10,672 nucleotides of DNA from Anaerolineae bacterium (GTDB lineage Bacteria > Chloroflexota > Anaerolineae > JAFGEY01), in the NCBI GenBank assembly GCA_016929205.1, contig JAFGJF010000499.1:1-10672 (forward strand), read 5' to 3'. Position 1 is the stretch's first letter, and the number at the start of each line of letters is the position of its first letter. Below the pieces are notes generated by a model. It was not told the DNA's origin, ran no database searches, and saw only the letters and a list, made by a program, of their open reading frames with translations. A program made the translations under genes and the position numbers. This document shows, one piece after another, positions 5,623 to 10,672 of this stretch.

Positions 5623-7422
5623 TCAACCATCCGCATGAGACTTGCGCACCGGAAAGTAAACGGCATATCGCTCATCGATGACCTCGTACAGTGGGATAAA
5701 ACGCAGGCCGCGCGGTTGGCCACGCGTCCGATAGCTGGACAGCCATGCGCTCCATTCGCGCTCGTTGTCCGCCGTCAACATCGTGCCTGGATCCTGTTTG
5801 TCGCCGTCCAAAGTTTGTTCCGCGTCACACAGGCCAGCCAGGACGACCGGCCCATCCATAAAGGCGACCATATCCGGTTCATCGGGCAGCGGGCAGCACA
5901 TCAACGATTTAGGCAGTTCGACCCGAACGCGGTCCTCGTTCCACGTCCGGCGAATGCCATGGAAACTGGACGGTGCGCAAGTCGCATCCTGGCGTTCGCC
6001 ATTGACATCAATCTTGGGCTCGCCACTTAGCCACCAGGGCAAACGAACCTTGAGCGTAAAATCGACGGGACGCGTACAACGGATATCCAGGTCAAAGGAC
6101 ATGGAGTCCGGACGGTGCACGCACGCCACCTGTGGGTCGATTGTCTGCGTCACCTGCACTTGAACGTCGTTATGGGACCAATCGACAACGGTTGGCACAT
6201 ATTGGCAGAGCACCAGTCCCTCCGTGTCCTGGAAATAGACGTTGCTGCCGGGGCTGGCATGCGCCTGCACCAGCGATCCGTGGCAGCACCAGAAATCATC
6301 GGTCGGCGTGCCCCAACCGCCGTGCCCTTTTGTCTTGGTGCTGCCTGCCTGCAGCGACAAAAAGTAGGCCACCATCCCCGTCTCAGGATGCTGCTGCGCC
6401 AGGATGCCGTTATACAGATTGCGTTCCCAATAGTCCGCGAAAGCCACGTCGCCTGTCCAACGCAGCAGATACTCGGCCAGGCGCATCATGTTGTAGACCG
6501 TGCAATGCTCCTGATTTCGCGTACCCAACCGGGCGGCAAAGGCATATGGCGGCGTCCACACTTCGCCGCAGGTTTGCCCGCCGGTGCAAAAAGTGCCTCG
6601 CTCGGTTACCGCCCAGCGCCAGTAAGCATCGACGATCTCTCGCCAGCGGTGCTCCCCGGTCACTTCCCACGCCCGCGCAGCGCCGTGCGCTTCGGGGATC
6701 GTCGTATTGGCGTGCCGATTGGTCAGCACATCCTCCCCAGCCAACAGGCGATCGAAAAGGCGTGGACGATCGTATCGATACACCAGATCAAGGTGTTCTT
6801 GCTGCCCTGTTAGGCCATAGAGATTGGCCCACACCTCCAGCATACCGCCGGTCTCGACATCGAGAATGTCGTCCATCTCGTCGCGTGAGAACTGGCCTGT
6901 CCAACGATGGAACCAGCGTGCCCAGTTGATCAAGATGGTCAGTGCCTGTTCATTGCCAGCCAGGGCAGCCATCTCGTACAGTCCCATCAGGGTTTTGTGA
7001 AGCGTATAATGCGGTGCCCAGACACCTTTGCCTCGCGCGATCCAATCCAGGTATTTAGGCGGGATCGATCCGGCCCACTCGCCGCCATTCTCGCGCTGGC
7101 AGCGCCCCAGCTCGGTGACGACACGGTCGGCTCGAACCTTGATCTCCGCGTCGCCCGTTGAGGCATAGATACGTGCCGCAGCGGACAGCCAATGTCCCAG
7201 GAAATGCCCCCGCAGTTCACAGGTTGGTGATTCCCAACCCCAGTGAATACCCTTTGGCTGTGCTGCCGTGCGCCATAGCCCGGCTTCCAGGTAGAAACTC
7301 TGCAAGAGGTTCTCGTCTCGCAGATTCAACAGATAACGGCGGTTGAGGTTAAACCGCTGCTGTAACAGGCCGGGTTGTAAGCTCACTTGGCCCGGCGCAA
7401 TCGCTGTGAATGCCTCATTCAT
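5623..7422 (-). CDS. GH127 beta-L-arabinofuranosidase (DUF1680 family)
   Basis: This 599-residue (alpha/alpha)6-barrel glycoside hydrolase is predicted to release beta-L-arabinofuranose from plant or glycoprotein-type arabino-oligosaccharides. There is no signal peptide, so it should act in the cytoplasm on imported oligosaccharides. By comparison with the characterised family member HypBA1 (zinc ligands Glu338, Cys340, Cys417, Cys418, with Cys417 the nucleophile), the matching residues here are E305 and C307 in NQEHC and C379-C380 in FWCCHGS. E287 in CGEVW fits the acid/base. Other family marks are GHFLGHWLSA (72-81), the aromatic-rich APHYTLHKTLMGL (136-148), and a C-terminal beta-sandwich with MDGPVVLAGL (522-531). 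The ATG at 7422 follows AAGGAA by 6 nt. It lies 51 nt after the methyltransferase, so the two are likely cotranscribed. A transporter is not in view. Confidence 0.9.
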   Translation of the reverse strand: MNEAFTAIAPGQVSLQPGLLQQRFNLNRRYLLNLRDENLLQSFYLEAGLWRTAAQPKGIHWGWESPTCELRGHFLGHWLSAAARIYASTGDAEIKVRADRVVTELGRCQRENGGEWAGSIPPKYLDWIARGKGVWAPHYTLHKTLMGLYEMAALAGNEQALTILINWARWFHRWTGQFSRDEMDDILDVETGGMLEVWANLYGLTGQQEHLDLVYRYDRPRLFDRLLAGEDVLTNRHANTTIPEAHGAARAWEVTGEHRWREIVDAYWRWAVTERGTFCTGGQTCGEVWTPPYAFAARLGTRNQEHCTVYNMMRLAEYLLRWTGDVAFADYWERNLYNGILAQQHPETGMVAYFLSLQAGSTKTKGHGGWGTPTDDFWCCHGSLVQAHASPGSNVYFQDTEGLVLCQYVPTVVDWSHNDVQVQVTQTIDPQVACVHRPDSMSFDLDIRCTRPVDFTLKVRLPWWLSGEPKIDVNGERQDATCAPSSFHGIRRTWNEDRVRVELPKSLMCCPLPDEPDMVAFMDGPVVLAGLCDAEQTLDGDKQDPGTMLTADNEREWSAWLSSYRTRGQPRGLRFIPLYEVIDERYAVYFPVRKSHADG

Positions 7423-7473
7423 ATTGTTTTCCTTTCTGCCTCAAATAAATAGTCGGTTTATCCTATCCACTTT

Positions 7474-8244
7474 TTAACCCGCAACCAGGACCACGAAATA
7501 ATGATCTTGATCGGCGATGTCGGCGCTCAGATCCCGCCATGCATAAAAACCATCCAACTGCCAGCCCTCCATCACCTGCGCCAAAAGGGCTAGTTCCCAG
7601 GGGCTGTAAAGGCGAATGACCCAGTCGTCCCTCGTCTCGTAAACCTGGTCGCCCGAACAAATGCGGCAATGCAAAACCATGTGATTTGTGGCCTGCACCC
7701 AGTCACCGGGCAGATCCTCACACCACGTCTCTATGCTGCCGTCCGGCAGAGACACTGTTTTTCTTCCCCATTCGCCCGGTTCCGTCCGCACCCCGTGCTT
7801 GCCCGCATCGACGTCGATGACATAGATCCCGCCCTGTTTCATATGCCGGCGCACGGCGCCAAAATGGCTGGCAATGTCGTCGTACTCGGTGATCAGTGGA
7901 AACGTCTCGAACATAAAAATCGCTGCGTCGAAATCTGAAACGCCCAGATCGAAATCTGTGACGTTGCCCACAGTCGTGACGATCTCGACCTCCGCTATCT
8001 GTGCCCGGTGTTGAGCCTCGGCCAGCATCGCCGGAGAGCGGTCAAGTCCGACCACCTCGTTTCCTGCTTGTGCCAACGGGATGCCATGCGCGCACGCGCC
8101 GCAAGCCAGTTCGAGAATCTTGGTCTTGCCAATGCCGTGCCGTGCCAGCAGCGCCAGGACGGATTGCACTTCGCTCTCAACAACGTGAGCAGGCCGGTTC
8201 ATCACGATGTCATAGATCTTTGGCAAGTCGTACAGGCTTTTCAT
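7474..8244 (-). CDS. Class I SAM-dependent methyltransferase
   Basis: This 256-residue protein has the Rossmann-like methyltransferase fold. Motif I is ILELACGACAHG (43-54), close to the usual LDxGCGxG but with A for the first G and extra cysteines. The acidic residue after strand beta2 is D68 in VVGLDRSPAML. A later strand reads FDAAIFMFETFPLIT (about 104-118), followed by the GGIYVIDVDAG (about 138-148) expected for motif IV/V. The closest type is the Methyltransf_25/11 group of small-molecule methyltransferases. The substrate is unknown and nothing in the context settles it. The ATG at 8244 is preceded by a purine-rich GGGAGAGGA. It is the first gene of a two-gene minus-strand unit with GH127, a pairing with no obvious biochemical logic. 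Confidence 0.85.
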   Translation of the reverse strand: MKSLYDLPKIYDIVMNRPAHVVESEVQSVLALLARHGIGKTKILELACGACAHGIPLAQAGNEVVGLDRSPAMLAEAQHRAQIAEVEIVTTVGNVTDFDLGVSDFDAAIFMFETFPLITEYDDIASHFGAVRRHMKQGGIYVIDVDAGKHGVRTEPGEWGRKTVSLPDGSIETWCEDLPGDWVQATNHMVLHCRICSGDQVYETRDDWVIRLYSPWELALLAQVMEGWQLDGFYAWRDLSADIADQDHYFVVLVAG

Positions 8245-8301
8245 CTATCCTCTCCCTATCAACGCGTGTCGGGCCAGTTGCCGCGAATTTGGTTGCCTAC
8301 A

Positions 8302-8342
8302 AGTATACATCGAGTATACGCTAAAAGAAAAAAACGCATCAA
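8302..8342 (-). promoter_or_regulatory. Promoter for the methyltransferase-GH127 unit with tandem AGTATAC sites
   Basis: On the minus strand TTGATG (8337-8342) and TATACT (8313-8318) lie 18 nt apart and match sigma70 boxes at 4/6 and 5/6 positions. AGTATAC occurs twice on the plus strand, at 8302-8308 and 8313-8319, with an 11-bp period, each containing the palindrome GTATAC. One copy is the -10 box itself and the other lies just downstream. One-turn spacing suggests two protein subunits binding the same face of DNA. The regulator is unknown. The start codon is about 58 bp downstream. Confidence 0.45.
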
Positions 8343-8400
8343 CAAAGCGGATGATCCGGCTGGGACAAACGGCTGATCTGCAACACTGTGATCAAAACAC

Positions 8401-8429
8401 TTGACAAATTCTTCTTTTTAGTTTATAAT
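8401..8429 (+). promoter_or_regulatory. Perfect-consensus sigma70 promoter of perR
   Basis: TTGACA (8401-8406) and TATAAT (8424-8429) are separated by exactly 17 nt, so all 12 consensus bases match. The start codon of perR is 38 nt beyond the -10. Such a strong promoter is usually tolerated only when a repressor controls it, and the overlapping Per box supplies one. Confidence 0.9.
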
Positions 8430-8437
8430 GATTACAA
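8423..8437 (+). promoter_or_regulatory. Per box (PerR operator) over the -10 of perR
   Basis: TTATAATGATTACAA matches the Bacillus-type Per box TTATAATnATTATAA at all positions but one (C for T at 8435). It covers the -10 box, so PerR binding would block RNA polymerase. Because the next gene encodes a PerR-type protein, autorepression relieved by peroxide is the natural reading. Confidence 0.8.
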
Positions 8438-8467
8438 GTTGGTTATGAATTTAAATAAGGCTTAGTT

Positions 8468-8896
8468 GTGCATACGGTTGAGACGCTTGTCGACTTGTTT
8501 CGCCAGAACGGGCTCAAGATCACGCCGCAGCGGCGCGCGATCCTGGAACAGCTGGCGAGAGATGATAGCCACCCGACGACAGAGGAGATTTATCAGCGCG
8601 TCTTGTCGGTCATGCCGGACGTCTCTCGGACGACCGTCTATAACACGCTGCGAGAGCTCGTTGCTTTGAACGAGTTGGTTGAGGTTCACGAGTTGAGTGA
8701 AGGTGGTGTACGCTATGACACCGACACAGATATCCATCATCACCTGTTTTGCACCTGTTGCCACGCCCTGGTCGACATCCAACGTGATTTTTCAGACCTG
8801 GCGCTCTCACCGCAAGAGGCGCGTGGTTACCGGATATCGAGTCGTCAAGTCACCTTTTACGGCATCTGTCCCGACTGCCAGTCTCGCCAAATATAG
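8468..8896 (+). CDS. perR: PerR-type peroxide-sensing Fur-family repressor
   Basis: This 142-residue protein starts at the GTG at 8468 after TAAGG with 7-nt spacing. An N-terminal winged helix (about 1-80) contains LKITPQRRAILEQL (16-29) and the recognition helix SRTTVYNTLREL (53-64). The C-terminal metal domain aligns with Bacillus PerR with a -1 shift. The regulatory site residues H35, D84, H90, H92 and D103 correspond to H37, D85, H91, H93 and D104, with H35 shifted by two. The zinc site is C95/C98 and C134/C137. Asp at 103, where Fur proteins carry Glu, is the mark of peroxide-sensing PerR. In the family, Fe-catalysed oxidation of the two equivalent histidines releases DNA. Likely targets here are itself, the MbfA-like gene downstream and katG. 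Confidence 0.88.
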   Translation: MHTVETLVDLFRQNGLKITPQRRAILEQLARDDSHPTTEEIYQRVLSVMPDVSRTTVYNTLRELVALNELVEVHELSEGGVRYDTDTDIHHHLFCTCCHALVDIQRDFSDLALSPQEARGYRISSRQVTFYGICPDCQSRQI

Positions 8897-8903
8897 GGTT
8901 GTC

Positions 8904-8924
8904 AAGGGATAGCCTTCTTTTTTT
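8904..8924 (+). terminator. Short hairpin with T7 tract between perR and the ferritin-VIT gene
   Basis: AAGG (8904-8907), a 5-nt loop and CCTT (8913-8916) are followed by C and seven Ts (8918-8924), 8 nt after the perR stop codon. The 4-bp stem is short for an intrinsic terminator, so it may be leaky and lower expression of the downstream gene relative to perR. Confidence 0.35.
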
Positions 8925-8982
8925 GGATCCAGGCCCACAGCACTCCGTTTTGCACCAATCAGCCACAAGAGGGGGATCAGGT

Positions 8983-9855
8983 ATGTCCGTCGGCCAGGCG
9001 CTGCATCAGCAATTGCTGGTCTACCAACGCAACGAGATTACCGAACACCATATCTACAAGCAGTTGGCAAAAACAATCAAATCGCCCGAGAACCGCCGCA
9101 TCCTCGAAAGAATCGCTGACGACGAGTTGGGACACTATGATCGTTGGAAGACGTATACCGTGCAGGATGTCAATCCGGACCACCTCCAGGTTTGGAAATT
9201 CTATCTAATCGGTCGCCTTTTTGGTGTTACGTTTGCAATCAAGCTGATGGAGCGCGGAGAGCAGAGCGCGCAAGAGAACTATGGCGAATTGAGTTCACAT
9301 ATCCCAGAGGCCAAAGCCATTGCCCAAGATGAAAACGCACACGAAGATGCCTTGATCGATCTGCTCGATGAAGAACAATTGCGCTACGCGGGTTCTATGG
9401 TTCTGGGCTTGAACGATGCACTGGTCGAGTTGACAGGTACATTGGCCGGGCTGACGCTGGCCTTCCAGAACACACGCCTGATCGCTTTGAGTGGCTCGAT
9501 CACCGGCGTTGCTGCCGCCCTGTCGATGGCCGCCTCAGAATACCTGTCCACCAAATCCGAAGAGACAGACAAGAACCCGCTCAAGGCCTCGCTTTACACC
9601 GGCGTGGCCTATATTGTCACGGTTTTGCTCTTGATTATGCCTTACCTGTTGTTGGACAACTATTACCTTTGTCTGGCGGTCACACTAGTCGGCGCGGTCG
9701 TGATCATTGCCTTGTTCAACTATTACATCTCGGTCGCCAAAGACGAGCCGTTCAAGCAGCGGTTTTTCGAGATGACGGGCTTGAGCCTCGGCGTGGCTGG
9801 GCTGAGTTTCGTCGTCGGACTGCTGATCCGCGAATTCTTGGGGGTCGAGATTTGA
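8983..9855 (+). CDS. mbfA: MbfA-like membrane-bound ferritin: ferritin/rubrerythrin domain fused to VIT1/CCC1 transporter
   Basis: This 290-residue protein probably oxidises Fe2+ at a cytoplasmic diiron site and moves iron across the inner membrane. In proteobacteria MbfA exports iron and protects against peroxide. The N-terminal four-helix domain (1-135) has diiron ligands: a glutamate in NEITEHHIY (E18 or E21), E48-x-x-H51 in DELGHYDRW, E90, and E117-x-x-H120 in DENAHED. The VIT1 domain follows (about 139-290), with GLNDALVELTGTLAG (142-156), where D145 is the conserved acidic residue of the first membrane helix. It also has MAASEYLSTKSE (182-193) and five membrane segments near 139-162, 166-186, 203-224, 228-249 and 265-284. 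The ATG at 8983 follows AGAGGGGG by 7 nt and starts the ferritin helix cleanly. An in-frame upstream ATG at 8899 adds 28 residues of no family character. It is the second gene after perR, with an 86-bp gap. Confidence 0.9.
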   Translation: MSVGQALHQQLLVYQRNEITEHHIYKQLAKTIKSPENRRILERIADDELGHYDRWKTYTVQDVNPDHLQVWKFYLIGRLFGVTFAIKLMERGEQSAQENYGELSSHIPEAKAIAQDENAHEDALIDLLDEEQLRYAGSMVLGLNDALVELTGTLAGLTLAFQNTRLIALSGSITGVAAALSMAASEYLSTKSEETDKNPLKASLYTGVAYIVTVLLLIMPYLLLDNYYLCLAVTLVGAVVIIALFNYYISVAKDEPFKQRFFEMTGLSLGVAGLSFVVGLLIREFLGVEI

Positions 9856-10271
9856 AAGAAACGTCGTTTCGCAAATGGCTTTTGATCGTTGCTGGCATTG
9901 TTGCGCTCGGATTGGGCGTGACCGGCGTGTTTATCCCTCTGCTGCCGACGACGCCGTTTTTGCTGCTCGCCGCGGCATGTTTTTTCCGCAGCTCGGGCCG
10001 CCTGTACGCTTGGCTGATCCACCACAAATGGTTTGGCGCGTACATCCGGCACTATCGCGAGTATAAAGCGGTCACGCTGCGCGCCAAGATCGTGACGTTG
10101 CTGCTTCTGTGGAGTGTGATTGGTTACACGGCTTTCGGGATTGTGACCGCCTGGTGGGTGCGGGCCCTGCTGGGCGTCATCGCCGTAGGCGTGACCATGC
10201 ACATCTTGCATCTGAAAACACTGACTCGGGAGATGTTGGTACAGTTGCAATCAGCACCCGAAACTGAGTGA
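9852..10271 (+). CDS. YbaN/DUF454 family inner-membrane protein
   Basis: This 139-residue protein starts at a TTG that overlaps the upstream stop as TTGA (9852-9855), so translation is coupled to the ferritin-VIT gene. A GGGGGT stretch at about 9839-9845 can serve as its ribosome-binding site. The family signature GLGVTGVFIPLLPTTPFLLLAA (20-41) is present, with PLLPTTPF at 29-36, followed by the conserved SSGRLYAWLIHHKWFG (47-62). Four hydrophobic segments lie near 7-27, 29-45, 79-98 and 102-120. Length is typical. No biochemical role is established for the family. The tight coupling to an iron exporter suggests a link to metal or oxidative stress handling, which is inference. Confidence 0.85.
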   Translation: MKETSFRKWLLIVAGIVALGLGVTGVFIPLLPTTPFLLLAAACFFRSSGRLYAWLIHHKWFGAYIRHYREYKAVTLRAKIVTLLLLWSVIGYTAFGIVTAWWVRALLGVIAVGVTMHILHLKTLTREMLVQLQSAPETE

Positions 10272-10285
10272 CAAGCACAAGGAGG

Positions 10286-10301
10286 TTGGTCTATCGACCA
10301 A
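10286..10301 (+). terminator. Small hairpin after the YbaN-like gene
   Basis: TTGGTC-TATC-GACCAA is a perfect 6-bp stem with a 4-nt loop, 15 nt after the stop codon. No T-run follows. It is preceded by an orphan AAGGAGG (10279-10285) without a sensible start codon. Confidence 0.3.
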
Positions 10302-10354
10302 AGACCCTGATCCTGAAAACACAAATGTGGACGTTTTGACAGAGAAAGGAGTAT

Positions 10355-10414
10355 ATGCGAGAGCAACGGAGGCTTTCGTTGATTATTGGCCAGGGGCCAA
10401 TGGCCCCAAGTTGA
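10355..10414 (+). CDS. Possible 19-codon leader ORF upstream of katG
   Basis: An ATG at 10355 lies 3-4 nt after AAAGGAG and opens a frame of 19 codons (MREQRRLSLIIGQGPMAPS) ending in TGA at 10412-10414, 19 bp before the katG ATG. It resembles no family. The good ribosome-binding site and the position suggest a leader peptide, since its 3' half contains both hairpins listed next. Chance is a real alternative for so short a frame. Confidence 0.3.
   Translation: MREQRRLSLIIGQGPMAPS
10386..10407 (+). promoter_or_regulatory. Two mutually exclusive hairpins in the katG leader
   Basis: TTGGCC-AGG-GGCCAA (10386-10400) and GGGGCC-AAT-GGCCCC (10393-10407) are each perfect 6-bp stems with 3-nt loops. 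They share 10393-10400, so only one can form at a time. They sit 13 nt before the katG ribosome-binding site (AAGGAG, 10421-10426). An attenuation or translation-control switch is possible. Neither stem has a T-run. Confidence 0.35.
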
Positions 10415-10433
10415 CTATACAAGGAGAACATAA

Positions 10434-10672
<239 letters not shown>

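Noticed and set aside
6115..6929. Two long plus-strand open frames (232 and 265 codons) across the GH127 gene
   Set aside because: They are antisense shadows of a hydrolase whose catalytic residues are all on the minus strand. Their products are low-complexity and Arg/Pro-rich.
8899..8982. Upstream ATG at 8899 as start of the ferritin-VIT gene
   Set aside because: It has no ribosome-binding site, the extension lacks family similarity, and it would include the T-tract. The ATG at 8983 has a strong ribosome-binding site.
10336..10341. TTGACA as -35 box for katG
   Set aside because: It is a perfect hexamer, but no acceptable -10 lies 16-19 nt downstream. The nearest TATATG is only 10 nt away and overlaps the mini-ORF start.

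Overview
The window looks like a bacterial chromosome or metagenome contig of moderate GC content. Nothing in it fixes the taxon. The mix of an IS1634-type transposase, a GH127 arabinofuranosidase, a 4Fe-4S aldo/keto reductase and a PerR/MbfA/KatG oxidative-stress cluster would fit a Chloroflexota-like soil, water or sludge bacterium. That is inference only.

Region 1 (1-2882) is disturbed by a mobile element. A 2.16-kb insertion sequence (305-2466) with perfect 17-bp terminal inverted repeats carries one 534-aa DDE transposase on the minus strand. On its right it cuts a xylose-isomerase-like TIM-barrel gene at residue 139, right after an HTHS motif. The missing C-terminal half is not on the left flank. 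That flank instead holds about 200 bp of unassigned DNA and the start of an unrelated minus-strand gene. No target-site duplication is seen, so this is an IS-associated deletion or rearrangement, or an assembly join across a repeated element.

Region 2 (2883-5508) is a redox module on the plus strand. It holds a Tat-signal-bearing flavodoxin of the HemG-like type, the DNA-binding stub of a TetR regulator whose ligand-binding domain has been deleted, and an intact aldo/keto reductase with a C-terminal 2x[4Fe-4S] domain. The stub still has its promoter and a palindromic operator candidate.

Region 3 (5623-8244) is a two-gene minus-strand unit: a class I SAM methyltransferase followed after 51 bp by a cytoplasmic GH127 beta-L-arabinofuranosidase with a complete Glu/Cys zinc site.

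Region 4 (8245-10672) is the best-supported functional unit, a peroxide and iron defence cluster on the plus strand. A PerR-type Fur-family sensor has the residues of the PerR regulatory and structural metal sites. It is driven by a perfect-consensus sigma70 promoter (TTGACA-N17-TATAAT) whose -10 is covered by a near-perfect Per box, so autoregulation is likely. It is followed by an MbfA-like ferritin/VIT1 fusion (iron oxidation and export), a 4-bp-overlapping YbaN/DUF454 membrane protein, and the start of katG (catalase-peroxidase), which runs off the window. A short leader with a 19-codon ORF and two mutually exclusive hairpins precedes katG.

No tRNA, rRNA, CRISPR array or phage genes were seen.
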